64,000 nucleotides of DNA, taken from positions 2,398,501 through 2,462,500 of the forward strand of contig JAPTOF010000003.1 in assembly GCA_028554755.1 (NCBI GenBank). Direction: 5' to 3'. The translations under genes and the position numbers were made by a program. Each line of letters begins with the position of its first letter. Position 1 is the stretch's first letter. This document shows, one piece after another, positions 35,760 through 47,538 of this stretch. This stretch comes from Cordia subcordata. Its lineage: Eukaryota; Streptophyta; Magnoliopsida; Boraginales; Cordiaceae. Under the pieces are notes generated by a model. The model saw nothing but the letters and a program-made list of their open reading frames with translations, did no database searches and had not been told where the DNA came from.

Positions 35760-36716
35760 GGGTAATGCACTAGAGCTCTTTGTAGCCTATCATAAGTGCA
35801 CACTATTTTGTGGTGTTAAAAGTTTCATAACAACAAGCACTTACAGTGAGTAAAAGTTTCACACGCACCATTTAGCGCTTACACTTCCTTAACAGTGTTA
35901 AAAATTAACAATAAAAAGACTTTAATACCCTTACACACTTATTTTTTTTCTTTTTAGTCAAACACATGCATAACAATTAACCAAAAAAAAATCTCAAGCA
36001 CCCAAACATGCATAACAAAGCCCTCTCGCTCAAACACGAAGGCATATAGAAAATCAAAAATTCCCAAATCAATTTTAGCCCCAATTCTCAAAAATAACTC
36101 TGTAAAACCTCTCTCTCTCGACAACGGCTGCCCATGCCATCATTTGTTAGAGTCGTGAATCCTTCTAAACTTGCCATAGTTATCTCACTATTTAATTTCA
36201 TGAAGATGGCAGCCAATTTCCTCACCATTCTGTTCATGTTCACCTTGTGCTTCTTTTTGGCAATGCCATCACCTGCATCGTTGGGCCGAACAACTAGATA
36301 CCAAGATAATGTTATGAATAGAAAGATAATGTTAGATATATTAATGCATCCCTATCTTTTGACTTCTCGTAATTTAACTTTTAAAGAGTTTCGATTATGA
36401 ACAGAAAGGTGTTTGAGAAATTTTTTTAAATTAATTAATGTTCTTTTTTAGTCAAACACGTGCATAATATATATATATATATATTTGTTTTTATTAATTA
36501 TTATGCACATGTTTGACTAAAAAAGAAAATCAAATGAATAAGTAAGGTTATTAATGTTTTTATGCTGTAAATTTTTAACACCGTTAGGGGAGTTTAGACC
36601 TTAACAGGTAGATGTGGAACTTTTACTCACTACAAGGGCTTGTTATGAGACTATTGCAACTATAAAAGTGTTGTGTACTTATATTAGATTACAGGAAAAT
36701 TTGGTGCCTTTTACCC
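35760..36716. mobile_element. MULE-like element with long terminal inverted repeats
   Basis: A 957-bp element with TIRs of about 200 bp (35760-35990 and 36485-36716). Paired landmarks include GGGTAATGCAC / GTGCCTTTTACCC, CAGTGAGTAAAAGTTTCAC / GGAACTTTTACTCACTAC, GTGTTAAAAATTAAC / GTAAATTTTTAACACCG and TTTAGTCAAACACATGCATA / TATGCACATGTTTGACTAAA. Flanks are A-rich on both sides (AAAAAA on the left, an A run on the right), compatible with a Mutator-type A/T-rich target duplication. The single-copy interior contains a small ORF with a signal-peptide-like start. There is no transposase. Confidence 0.75.
36200..36400 (+). CDS. Hypothetical small secreted-type ORF inside the MULE-like element
   Basis: From ATG 36200 the ORF is 66 aa. 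Residues 1-29 look like a textbook signal peptide: MKMAAN, a hydrophobic core FLTILFMFTLCFFLA, then MPSPASLG with a small-residue cleavage site. The remaining 37 residues match nothing I recognise. The frame is open further upstream to ATG 36134. A pyrimidine-rich TCTCTCTCTC stretch just upstream resembles a plant 5' leader. Possibly a first exon captured from a host gene (Pack-MULE behaviour). A donor-like GATAAT|GTTATG is present near 36309. Unknown function; expression unproven. Confidence 0.3.
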   Translation: MKMAANFLTILFMFTLCFFLAMPSPASLGRTTRYQDNVMNRKIMLDILMHPYLLTSRNLTFKEFRL

Positions 36717-37916
36717 AAAAAAAAAAAAAAAAAGAAAGAAAAGTTGTCTCGCACGGGGACTTCTCGAACCCAAGTTTTATAGAAAATGAAGTTTAGCATG
36801 AATTGGGGCTCTGCCATTGGCATTGGTTATGACTTACCTAAAGGGAAAAAAAAATTTTAAAAAAGCAAAAACATCGGCATTGGTTATGACTTAAAGAGGA
36901 TATATAGTTGGCGCAATTTGCATGTGATCTTTGCTAAAGTTTGTAAAATGTGACTTACGAATAAGAGAATAGAACTTTCTAGTGCTTGAAAGTTGAATCT
37001 ATAGTTGCATGGGATTCATTCCCAATAGTTTATTTTTATTTTTTTATTTTGTAGGACAATCCAATCTCAATATTGCACATTGTAATCGGTCTTTGACCTC
37101 TCTTGTATCGAAAAGAAGTTGAATTTATAGTTGGCCATTTAAACAACTATAGCATAGAATTTTTTGCAGGAACAACTGCACAACACTCTCAAACGGCAAA
37201 CGGATTAGCCTTGCCAATAGATATTAGCAAAGTGAGTGTGGAAACCTTGTTCGTATTTCGAGTTTGAATAAGTTAATAAACTAGAGTTAATTCATAAAGT
37301 ATCGTAATAATTAACTTAAATTATGTATCGAGCATCTGAAATATGTAACGAATATATATCAACACGGATACGACTAGGTAAAAGTATCTTCAACAAGAAG
37401 AAGAAAGGAAAAGAAAAAGGGGTAAAGTATGCCATTTCGTGCCCATTGTTTCGCCTTTCGTCAACATGTCCATGCCTGTGCCATGGCATGTGAAAGGCTA
37501 AAGGAATAAGAATAAAGATAACAAAATAAAGAGATATCAAAACTACAATTACCAAAATCATCCATTGAAATTCTTTGATGTGCCCATATTTAAGACACTT
37601 TAATTCGGGTCATTACAAATATTAATTATGTCATGAATATACAAAACTATCAGTCTTGTATACCCATTAAAATCCTAGCATAAATCATCCCATATTTTCT
37701 TTCAACTTTAATACACCATTTTATAGACATTTAATTGTTAGAATTATGAAAAAGGAAAAAACAACTATTCAAAATCTTTCTATGAAATATTTTGGTTCGA
37801 CAATCAGATTATAAACACGCATAGTTTAGTACATTTTCATTGAAAAATACAAAATATCCTCGAATAATTCGAGAACCAAACATAAAAATAGTCAAATTAG
37901 GAAATTGAAGTCCATT

Positions 37917-38684
37917 CTAGAAATCATCTCCATCATAACCCAAATCTTCCTCAACTTTTTCTGCTGCCTCCTCAGCAACCTGATCCTCCACGTAGTCAAC
38001 CCCCTCTGCTATTGCGAGTCCACCCAACAATCCTGCAGCCGCACCCACAGCCAATCCTGTCCCCATCCCTCCAAATTTACTCTTCTTTTCCTCTTTGTAC
38101 TCCTGACCATAAGCGGGCTGCCCGTAACTTGGCTGCCCGTAATATGGGGTCTCGTTATGGGGATACCCGGAAGGTGGGGCAGCATAGGGAGTATTGTAAT
38201 AATATGGGGGTGGTGGGGCCCCATAAGCTGGGGGTGGGACCCCATAAGGTGCTGGGTACGCACTCGGTGCATGATGACGTGGTTCACGCACGTTGACTTT
38301 CACTTCTAGCTTACCTTGTGGGCGGCCGGATGGCCGTTTGAGATCCAACTTTCGCTCGGCCCGTTCACCAAGACCCACGTCATCAACCACGTCGCGGAGA
38401 GGGAGCTTAGCCGAGCCGATGAGCGGCTTGGTGTCCTCGGCCGCGTTAGCCTGGACAATATCTATGAACAAGGTGGACTCCTCTATTGGCGAATTGAATG
38501 GAATGACAAGTTTCTCGTCCCAGTACGGACACGTGTCGCCCTCCTCGTCCACCCTTGTCGAACATTTGGCTTGTGGGTCGATCCAAACCACGGCGTACGG
38601 CTTGAGTGGGCCGTGTTTCCAGTTTACGTTTTTCAAGTCCTTAGCGGAGGTTATAGTGACCTCAACTTCGTACCTTGATCCCAT
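37917..38684 (-). CDS. C2-domain protein, SRC2-like
   Basis: Intronless, 255 aa. An N-terminal C2 domain (about 5-125) begins [18 protein letters not shown] and includes [19 protein letters not shown] and [13 protein letters not shown], typical of plant SRC2 proteins. Next is a Pro/Tyr/Gly-rich linker ([18 protein letters not shown], repeated YGQPxYGQ). Then comes a Gly/Ala-rich hydrophobic segment, [20 protein letters not shown], and an acidic tail ending LGYDGDDF. Family members associate with ER or vacuolar membranes and are linked to cold/Ca2+ responses; that role is inferred. The start codon is preceded by an in-range TATA box. Confidence 0.9.
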   Translation of the reverse strand: MGSRYEVEVTITSAKDLKNVNWKHGPLKPYAVVWIDPQAKCSTRVDEEGDTCPYWDEKLVIPFNSPIEESTLFIDIVQANAAEDTKPLIGSAKLPLRDVVDDVGLGERAERKLDLKRPSGRPQGKLEVKVNVREPRHHAPSAYPAPYGVPPPAYGAPPPPYYYNTPYAAPPSGYPHNETPYYGQPSYGQPAYGQEYKEEKKSKFGGMGTGLAVGAAAGLLGGLAIAEGVDYVEDQVAEEAAEKVEEDLGYDGDDF

Positions 38685-38797
38685 TTTTACGACACAAAAA
38701 AACAGACTTTTGAGAAACCCTAACGTTCGAGTGTGTGTACTGGGTGAGTTTTTGGGAATGTTTTTGAGTTGTCTGAGTGTGACCCAGCATTCGTGGG

Positions 38798-38805
38798 TAT
38801 TTATA
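38798..38805 (-). promoter_or_regulatory. TATA box of the SRC2-like gene
   Basis: On the minus strand TATAAATA lies about 114 bp upstream of the ATG at 38684, a normal distance for a plant gene with a 5' UTR of about 80 nt. Confidence 0.65.
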
Positions 38806-39059
38806 GGCTGTAAATCTAATGATGTTCCATAATTGCCATCGTGCTTGCTAATTATTACGAGATTGCAACTCGGATGGTGTTTACAAGTGGGTAGACCACT
38901 TTAGCCTTTGGTTCCTTGCGGAAAGTTCGAGAAGTAGGGGCTGGTGACTTGTTTGTATACGAGGGGCATATGGGTCAATTTTTGATTATTTGAGGTGGTC
39001 TTTTCCTTAACCAGAAGGGGCCAAGGGACTACTAGAGGAAAAGATCGAGAAAGAATTAA

Positions 39060-39252
39060 ATTAGAAAAAAGTACTTAAAAAAGCATATGTTTTTGTACTA
39101 AGTATTTGTTTAAATTTAAAAAAATAAAATATTAGAAAAAAGCTCAATTTTTAATTATTTTTAGAAACCAAAATCCTAGTTTTTTCAAAAAAAAATATTT
39201 TTTAAAGTCACAAAAAATAATATTTTAAAAAAAAAGATAATCCAACCAGCCC
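39060..39252. mobile_element. Truncated Tourist-like MITE
   Basis: The right end GATAATCCAACCAGCCC and a palindromic T/A-rich interior match the GGGC..GTTTGG family. The left terminal repeat is eroded. Confidence 0.45.
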
Positions 39253-40084
39253 ATAAAGTTGCTCAGGTCCAATGTGCTGACGTGGATTTACACGTGTTCA
39301 ATTGTTAGTGGTGGGAATGAAGGCTACTTGACTTTAGTCTTGCAGAAGATTGAAGGAAGCACCAGATCTCAGAGCACTTGTGGTGGAGTATATTCGTTAT
39401 TCCTAGTTCTACCAAACACGGGGTAGACACGGCATGCCTACGTGGGATGGACCTAGACTTTGCGACAAAAAAATTTTAAAGGAATAGGGAAAAAAAAATA
39501 AAACAATTTGAGATCGTGCATAATGTTGCATGTTGAATAATACGAGACTAGTTATAAGTCAATGTCAGTAATCTAAATAATAACTCGAGTTAGATGTTTT
39601 GATTAATAGGATTGAAGTTTAATATATTCAAACACGATGTAAAAGTTTCCCTTATTAGCTTGAGATTCTAAATTGGAATGTGGTGATCTAAGTAATGAAT
39701 TTAAGTAGTTTAGCTGTAATTGCATTTGTAAATTAATCTTTTTAACGAGTGCAATATTGAATTCATTAGAAACTAGTTTGTAAATTATGAACAATTTGGC
39801 CGGTTTCATGCTGCCAGGAGAATGAAGTTTCGAGCACCGGATATACCTAAGCAGGTTGGATCTGGGGAAGAAAATTTTAGAAAATAAAAGATAGTTTTAT
39901 TCTGAAGGGGTTTATAAACAATCTGCTAAGAATAATAAATTATGCTTTGAACAAGAGACTTCATGTGTGATGTGTGCCCACGGTCTACACCATTTTATTA
40001 TTGGCCAAAATGTTACTATCTTGAGGTTGCTTAGCATCTCTTCTTGTCTAAGAGTTTTGATGTGTTCTCATCACTTTCGGTTGA

Positions 40085-40850
40085 CAACTAAAGTGATGTA
40101 TTTTGTGCTTCTTTGGAACTTCTATGAGGTGTTTCATGCGTTAGATGATAGCCTATTGTAGTTTTAATAGTTTTATTTAGAGTAAAATGTATTTTATCTC
40201 CCTATGTCTTGTGAAAGTTACATAAAATTTTTTATGTGTTCAAAACTCGCTAATAAACCTTTGTGATTTGTAAAGAATTATACTTTAGCCCCCATCAGTT
40301 TATTCGTTAAAGTTAATAGAGAAAATAAAAATACACCTAAAATATATTTTGACTTGTTAATAATGAAAAAAACTAAAGTAAATTGGAGTAAATACCCCCC
40401 CCCCACTAATCTTAAAATTGGAGCAAATCCACCCCCCCCCCCTCTAATTTGAAAAATAGTGCAAAATCCTCCTTCTGTTTTCAAAAATTAGTTAACTTTA
40501 ACAATAAAAACTAACGCCGAGGACCAATGTGTAACATTTTTTAAATCACAGAGGTTTATCAGCGAGTTTTAAAAATATAGAGATTTTATACAACTTTCAC
40601 AAAAAATAAGAGGGTAAAATACATTCTACTCTTTTATTTATTATTGATGTTCAAGTTTTATAATCTATAGCAAAGATAAAACATAGAGAAATTTACAATC
40701 TAATTTTGAAGAATGGAGTATAACCCAAGTAAACCGAAGAAATAAGTATTGTTAATATTTTTATTTGTTATTGATTGGCCAATATTTTTATCTATGCAAA
40801 GATGAAATACAAATATATTTTGCAGAATTCTCATTAAATCGGAGTTTATA
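40085..40850 (+). repeat. Segmental duplication, copy 1 (partner of 42424-42655)
   Basis: Shares with 42424-42655 the phrases AAAGTGATGTA, GGAACTTCTATGWGGTGTTT, ATAGAGAAATTT..ACAATC and TATTTTGCAGAATTCTCATT. Copy 1 is interrupted between about 40160 and 40675 by the MULE-MITE and flanking sequence, so copy 2 approximates the empty site. Confidence 0.75.
40180..40631. mobile_element. MULE-type MITE with perfect 9-bp target duplication
   Basis: A 452-bp element, GAGTAAAATGTATTTTA...TAAAATACATTCTACTC. TIRs run about 110 bp each (CTTGTGAAAGTTACATAAAA pairs with TTTTATACAACTTTCACAAA; AAAACTCGCTAATAAACCT pairs with AGGTTTATCAGCGAGTTTT). TTTTATTTA stands directly on both sides (40171-40179 and 40632-40640). 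A 9-bp duplication with long TIRs is diagnostic of Mutator-like elements. The centre holds two C runs. No transposase. Confidence 0.88.
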
Positions 40851-42189
40851 CCATTAAACAATGTATATATCATGAAAGACCACACTTTAATTTTTAATTA
40901 CCGATCTTCAAGTGCAAAAAAGGTTGGCCACCTATTCTTCTCATCGGACTCAACTTGCATGTGATTCAACCTAATACTTTATTTACATGCAATAAGAATC
41001 CATAGGCGCGGCAGTGTTACGTGGGATGGTTTCGTTCCTAGCTTTTGTGCCCTTTTGTATATTTTGTGAATATAATACATCTCTCTTGTTTGTGTAGTAA
41101 AAAAAAAATATCTATAGATTAAAGGCAAACTAGTTTCTTTTATATTAAATAAACAAACGTTAAATATATTTTGCGCCGCCTTCATATTTACGCCACCACT
41201 CAACCTTGTTAAGTTCGTTTTCGCTTTTCTTTTTTCCAACTAATTAAGCGATATTGGTTTTAGTAAGTACACTAAATCACTAAATTTATGAGCAAATGCG
41301 AGTCACATCACTTTCCGACTTAAGAAAGTAATTTATTGAGGGCATAGGTTTTTGAACACTTTATATTCGTTTGGTTAGGCGCTAAGGACGCTTGGAGAAG
41401 TACTAATAACAGTCTTCAAATATAGTTGTGGAGACAGTTGATTATGACTTAAACGTGCATTACAGCTTTTATCTCTTGTTGACCCAAATAATATTATGTA
41501 TTTGTAGGAACACATTTATCCCACAAAATGCACAGAAATATTTATACATAAAAATAATTACATATGTTTGTTTAGTATTTATAAGCTGTTTGTCCAATAA
41601 AATTCACAAAAATATTTATATATAAAAATAATTACAAATGTTTATTCATAATAAAAAGACTATTAATTCAGTATTCATAAGCTGTTTATTTAGTAAAATT
41701 CACGGATAATCACAATATCTGTTGATAAGTACAAAATTGACAAATATTTATAAATAAAAATAGTCACAGATGTTTGTTCAGTATAAAAAGACTATTTGTT
41801 CAGTATTCATAAGGTGTTTGTTCAATAAAATTTACAAATCATCTATGTTCAGTGCTGATAAATTGTTTGTTCAGTACATTTATAGTTGTATGTGCACGTC
41901 ATACTGTGTACGTGCAGGATATAAATTCTCTCTTGTTGATGACAATACTTAATTATTTGTGACGTCGGGACAAATGACTAGATAATTAAGTCTGGAAATG
42001 AATCATAATTATTTATTGTAGGCAGTTTTCTTCGTGGTAAATTTATTGTAATAAGCAGTTTGATTCAAACCAAAGTGTGCAAACAGCATGAGAGAGAAAA
42101 GGCCGGCTAATTTCGATACTTGCATAAAAACCTTGATGGGTTTAAATTTAATCTGCGTCAATATGTAGGGAAACAAATAGCAGCGTCAA

Positions 42190-42423
42190 TATTTAATTGG
42201 TAAGCATATTTTTTAAAGATTTTTGAAAAATAATTTTTTTGATAAGTAAAGAATTTTGGCTCCTAAGAAAAGTCGTATTTGAGATTTTTTTTAGAGTTTC
42301 AACTTTTTTGGAAGCCAAATCAAATAGTTATTTCAAAAGTAATGTAACATTTTTCAAGAAAAAAAAAGTGTTTTTTTCTGAAATTTTTTTTCCTTGAAAA
42401 AAAAAATCAATCCAAACAGGCCC
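42190..42423. mobile_element. Tourist-like MITE, left end eroded
   Basis: Right end AATCAATCCAAACAGGCCC. The interior TTTTTGGAAGCCAAATCAAATAGTTATT is shared with the copy at 24810-25041. The left terminus is degenerate. Confidence 0.6.
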
Positions 42424-42655
42424 TAAAGTGATGTACTTTTGTGCTTCATTGGAACTTCTATGTGGTGTTTCATGCGTTTGATGATTAACCTAAAATATAG
42501 AGAAATTTTTACAATCTAATTTTAAAGAATAGAATATAACCCCAGAAAACTGAATAAATCAGTACTTTTAATATCTTTATTTATTATTGATTGGTCAATA
42601 TTTTTATCTATGCAAAGATGGAATACGGATATATTTTGCAGAATTCTCATTAAAT
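42424..42655 (+). repeat. Segmental duplication, copy 2
   Basis: Continuous version of the sequence split at 40085-40850. It begins immediately after the MITE right end. Confidence 0.75.
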
Positions 42656-43429
42656 TTTCAATACTAATAATGCAGTTCTACTAAAGATCTGCAATAATTG
42701 AATATGTTTAAAATGAGAAAATAAATCAAAAAATAATCTGGGGCAAAATAACAGAAGATGAATAATAAATTTGCGTGATTATCATATTTATAGAAATTTG
42801 TTTACCATTACCTTGCTATAATTTCGGAATTTCCTAATTGCAAAAGAAATTTCATATGTGTGATGGATAAATTTGTTAATTATGAAAAATATGTGCCCCT
42901 CTAAATTAGTGGTGAGATGATTGTAAACTTAATCGTAAAATTGGATTGGGACAAGTTGGATCGAGTATCGGGCCTCACCATATCTCTTGTTCAGGGTGTT
43001 TCTTGGATTAGGCTTAGAATTTTCTTATGTTCTATGGACTTTTTTTCTTGGACTCTATCCTTTGTAGATGGCCCCTTGTATCTTGATTTCCTTTTTGTCT
43101 GTTTTTTTCTCTTTTTGAGTCTTTTGTCTGAGGTTTTTGGGCTCAGTTTGTTCTTGGTTTGGGCCGTTCGGTAGAAGTTTTTAATTTTGTCTTATTTTCC
43201 TTTTGATTTTGTTATATTCTATGTTCATGAACATTCCACGTGGTTAAACGGCTCCTTTATAAACAAGTTGAATACTACAAGATCATGTTTGAAAGCTAGT
43301 GCGCTCTTATCTGTGCTTCACACAAACTTGTTATTTAATAGTAAGTATTAAATTAAGTTAAATTTATTTATTTTTAGTAGTGGATGACTAATTTAGTCAT
43401 AAATATTTTATACTATGCACGGATTTTTT

Positions 43430-44174
43430 TAAAATAACAAATGCGAAATTTATTTAGGTTTAATCTTTTGAATTCATAAATAAAAAATACTTTAAGGCTT
43501 TTAAACATTAACTAATTAGAAATTAAATTTCTAAATTAAAACTAATAAGATATCCATAATTAATAGAAATGAATCTTTTGAAATTCACAGATAAATATTA
43601 TTTTTAATAATTATTTAATTATAAATTATATCTCTAAATTAAAATTAAATATATATATATATATATATATCCAAAATAAATAATAAATAATAACTTATTA
43701 CATAAGCTATTAATAAAATAAAAATTTCCATATATGCGCTGACATGACACTCTCATAATATTCAAAAAAATATTTTTTTTGATAATAAACATAGAAAGTA
43801 ACCAAGGGACCACAATTTTATTTGATCTTTAATGTTTGTTTTCTTTTCTTTTATAATAGACAAAGAGAATGTAAAAGAGAGGGCACAATTTTATTTCATC
43901 TTTAATGTGTATGTAATAGAGAGGGAGGTAACGCAAATTTATCACTAGTAATAATATTAGAGAAAAAGGCCGCATAAATTTAAGCTAATAATAAGATATC
44001 TTTTGCCATATAAGTGCTAATATGACACTATTATAATGCTCAAAAAATATTTTTCATAGTAAACATTAAATTTACTCGAATTTAATCTTTTAAAACTCAC
44101 AAATGAATATTATTTTAAGAATTAATTGATAAGAAATTAAATTTCTAATGATAATAAGATATATATGTATGTGC

Positions 44175-44205
<31 letters not shown>

Positions 44206-44470
44206 AGCACACACATGCATACATAATAGATAAGAATTTTTTTTTAGAATTCACAAATGAATTTAATCTTAAACATTAATTGATTGACCATTTAATATTT
44301 CAATTAAAGCTAATAATATATATTCACAAAAATAAGAAATAATAGAAAGTAAAATAATAAAAAAATAAAATAGCCATGCAATGTGAACGCTAATATGACA
44401 CTCTTATAATACTCAAACATAACACTCTCACAATGCTCAAAAAAATATAAATTTTATACATATATAAATG
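43430..44470. repeat. Degenerate tandem array, about 300-bp units
   Basis: Recurrent phrases in order: TTTAATCTTTTRAAACTCACAAATGAATATTATTTT-like text (near 43455, 43570, 44080, 44240), AGAAATTAAATTTCTAA (about 43517, 44132), and GCTRAYATGACACTMTTATAAT with CTCAAAAAATATTTTT (about 43740, 44030, 44390). (TA)n tracts occur at about 43650 and 44180. Non-coding. Confidence 0.5.
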
Positions 44471-45426
44471 ATACATAATTCATTCAATTTCTGTCAATTG
44501 AACTACATGAATACATTTTAACTTTTTAATTATGAAGTTACCACCTAAAAAATTGAGGCATCCTTCCTTTTCTTTCTTCTTTAGTTTGGTCCTACGTGGT
44601 GGTATGGCTTTGGGCAAGAGTTGTTTTCCTTTTTGTTCTTTTTGGATTCTTTTGTATCTTTCTTCTTTCTCTTTGTTTAGTTGAGATTTGAGATTGTATA
44701 ATATGTCATTTGTTATGATAGACATTTTTAGCTCTAATTACGGGTTGTATTGGTTGTTGAGTTACTTCTCCTTGTTTTGAGGAAAAGTTATGAAAATGGT
44801 AAACCAATAAACGAACAACAGCAACAATAATAATATAAGAGAATGGTCTATCATCCTGAATTCATTGAGGTTGAAAAAGATTTCCCTCAATGGGCCTCCA
44901 AAGGTTTCAACGAGGAGATTTGTAAATAAAAGAACCGTCAATCATGGTGGAACAGCAAAGGGAATGAATGGTTAAGTTTGTAACAAAAATAATGACACTC
45001 TAAGTCGAAAAATCAAAATTAAGCAATAGTAACGTCCCAAACTTGAGACCCAAGAGTTTGGGTCATAAACAATGCCAAAAAGCAAGATAGACCCAGCAAA
45101 AGAGAACTTAAAACAATAAAGAGAAAGATGAGAGTGAAAGGAAATAAGAAGAAAAGAGGAGGGTTGGGGAGCTAGAACTACTGGCCAAAGGCTGGGTTCG
45201 GCAAAGCAAAGATAATTGATAAAAAAAAGTTTAATAAAGGCAGTTGGAGAGAGTTCTAGAGAGCATTAGGTGGGAAAGGCATTCAAAATACGAACTCCTG
45301 CAATGTTAAACACCCATGTTATGGTATTATTGGACAGTCTAAATAGAATACGTCTCTGTCGTTGACCGTGAACTCAGTTTTGTGCCCCTTGTCAACATGC
45401 ATTTTCTGGTTTACTATTGCTACATT

Positions 45427-45775
45427 CTCTTTGATGTTTTGAAGATTCTGGTAATTGTTCCAATTATTAGGTCATTGAGTGATGGGTTTTGCCAATGGTT
45501 GAGTAAATGGTTCCTAGTTTTATCTTTCAGGTTCAACTATTTTTTCTAGTTATTTTCATTTGAGTAATTCTTAATTATTATTATTATTATTATTATTGTT
45601 TTTTGATTTTGAGTTAAGGTATTACTAAATTAGATAGACTTAGTATCAGTGAGCTTCTCTTTGATGTTTTGAAAATATTGGCCGAGTGTTCAAATTATTA
45701 AGTCATTGAATCCTGAGTTCGGTCAGTGGGTTAGTAAATGGTTAGTTGTTTTTATCTTTTAGGTTGAACTATTTT
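45427..45775 (+). repeat. About 230-bp spaced duplication
   Basis: Blocks 45427-45545 and 45655-45775 share TCTCTTTGATGTTTTGAA, ATTATTARGTCATTGA, GAGTAAATGGTT/TAGTAAATGGTT and TATCTTTYAGGTTSAACTAT. Confidence 0.7.
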
Positions 45776-46068
45776 GTATTAATGAATAGAGCCACTTTTG
45801 AGTACATGCCCATTTGCTCGAGAGGCCAATCTTTAACATGAAGTGAATCTTCAATGAATTCTAGAAACACAATGGACAACCACCAGAACTCGGGTCTGAA
45901 AATGAAAGGAGCAGTCAGCAAGATGGATCAATATAGCACCGTAAAATTAGCTTAAATTCAATGTTGATGATGTGTCCAAACCACCTTGCTTAGGGGCGAC
46001 AGTATTTGTATGTAAGGACTTTGAAGGAAGATTGGTCTGGGAGAATGCATAGAAGTTCAGATGCCTTA

Positions 46069-46295
46069 GGGCTTGTTTGGATTGACTTTTTTTTAGGAAA
46101 AAAATACTTTTTTTTTTCAAAAAGTTAAATTAAATTTGTAATAATTATTAGATTTGACTTCCAAAAAAGCTGAAACTCTGAAAAAAGCTTAAATACAGCT
46201 TTTTTAGAAGCTAAAATTTTCAGCTTCTCAAAAAAAGCTGTTTTTCAAAAACTGTTAAAAAAACGCTATTGAAAAAAGCCAATTCAAACAAGCCC
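46069..46295. mobile_element. Tourist-like MITE inserted in the RNase H pseudogene
   Basis: 227 bp, GGGCTTGTTTGGATTGACTT...AAGCCAATTCAAACAAGCCC, with TTA on the left and CTA on the right (TWA-type duplication with one mismatch). One of the most intact copies of the family. Confidence 0.85.
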
Positions 46296-46450
46296 CTAAT
46301 ACTGATGAAGCAAAAGCTTTTTCTGTTCACAGTACGTGCCTCTTTGCTACAAATCTTAACCTTGCTGACATCATTGTTGAGAATGATGTGCAAGTCGTTC
46401 TAAAAGCAATCATCTCGTATCGACATCACATACCATAAAAGATAGCTTTA

Positions 46451-46923
46451 GAGGGTGTTTGGATTGGTTTATAAAGAAGCTACTTACAGCACTTTTGGTT
46501 TGAAGTGGTTTTTTTTTTAATTGTTAACTTTAAGTAATTACATGTTTGAATAAAAGTTATAGTTATAAAAATAAATATTTATATGTTTAATTAAAGTAGA
46601 TTAAAATGTAAGTTATATAGTTAAAATAACTATTGAGGACATTAAAATAGAATTTAAAAAGGTAAGTATAAGATAAAAGATCAAAGATATTTTAGTAATA
46701 AAAATAAAAAGATAAGGACAAGATAATAAATAATTTGGTCAAGTTTGCTTTTTTTCAAAGTGATTAAAGCCATAAAATGTAAAAGTTGGAATTGAAAATT
46801 TTTTTATTTTCTACGTAAAGCCACTTAAAAAAATATATTTTTAATTAAAATAAATATTTTTATTAACTTAAATTAAACTTTAAATAAATTTGATCAGAAA
46901 AAAAAATCAAACCAAACACCCTC
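46451..46923. mobile_element. Tourist-like MITE of a second subfamily, perfect TTA duplication
   Basis: 473 bp, GAGGGTGTTTGGATTGGTTT...AAAATCAAACCAAACACCCTC, flanked by TTA at 46448-46450 and 46924-46926. Longer interior than the GGGC subfamily and AT-rich. Also inserted in the RNase H pseudogene. Confidence 0.88.
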
Positions 46924-47423
46924 TTATTTATAGAGGACATTAAAAGGTTGCTTTGAAAATTGAAGGACTTCATTGGGCCTCGGTTAGAAAAAATGCCAGT
47001 CACACTGTTGACGGGATTGAAAGAAATATGCTCAATGGTAACTTGGCTAGTAATTAAATGTGCTCACTTCCACACCCTCCGTGTGATCTCTCGTTTGAGG
47101 ACCTACACCCCAATGGTGTTGGGTAAATTGTTTGTATTTTTGTTCGGTGACTTTTCATGCCACTCTTTTTGACCAAAAAATATATATATTTTCCGTTAGT
47201 GATTTTCATTTGAGTAATTCTTATTTATTTTTAAATACATGTATGTATTTTGGTTTAGAGTCTATAATTATGTTTTCTATTAATAATTTTTCTCTAGCTG
47301 ACAAAAAAGAAAAAAAAAACATTTTAACCTTTTATTTTTTTATACCATTTTACAATTGGTCCTTCACAGGAACTTATCAACAAGCGCCGTCACCTTATCT
47401 CTGCCCTCATCTCCGCTCCTCCA

Positions 47424-47457
47424 AAACCCTAAAAGCCCTAATCCTCCCCTTATAAAG
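47424..47457 (+). promoter_or_regulatory. Fibrillarin core promoter: telo box and TATA
   Basis: AAACCCTAA (47424-47432) is the telo box common in promoters or leaders of plant ribosomal-protein and nucleolar genes, followed by AGCCCTAAT. TATAAAG is at 47451-47457, about 82 bp before the ATG. The combination suits a growth-regulated translation/ribosome-biogenesis gene. Inference from motif and position. Confidence 0.65.
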
Positions 47458-47538
47458 TCCTCTTTAACTGCTTAAACGCCACTCTCGTCTTAAAACCCTC
47501 TTCACTCTTCACACACTACACACACTATCTCTTCAGCC

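Larger units (their letters stand above)
24217..37916. other. 13.7-kb region without a recognised host gene
   Basis: Extremely AT-rich. All coding-like signals belong to repeats annotated separately (MITE pairs, tandem repeats, a Helitron, a MULE-like element). Sub-stretches with nothing identified include 26600-27800, 28950-29800, 30540-31500, 32700-34150, 35100-35750 and 36720-37900. Short frames in these (for example 29372-29578) have no family features. Confidence 0.7.
45840..47125 (+). pseudogene. RNase H-like (RVT_3) retroelement pseudogene split by two MITEs
   Basis: Plus-strand fragments read LKFNVDD, VFVCKDFEGRLVWENA*KFRC, then (after MITE 46069-46295) TDEAKAFSV...NLADIIVENDVQVVLKAI, then (after MITE 46451-46923) FIEDIKRLL*KLKDF and HWASVRKNAS in a shifted frame. 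This is the order of the plant RNase H-like domain found at the C-terminus of LINE polyproteins and related single-domain genes. In-frame stops (TAG in ENA*KF, TAA, TGA) and a frameshift make it dead. Removing the first MITE together with one target triplet leaves the frame continuous. Confidence 0.7.
38806..47423. other. Repeat-rich intergenic region, no host gene recognised
   Basis: Holds MITEs, a MULE-MITE, a retroelement pseudogene and several local duplications listed separately. Nothing identified in about 39260-40080, 40860-42180, 42660-43430 and 44470-45420 apart from AT-rich sequence. Confidence 0.65.

Noticed and set aside
38293..38832. 179-aa plus-strand open frame
   Set aside because: Antisense of the C2-domain gene. 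The minus strand has clear domain signatures; this frame has none.
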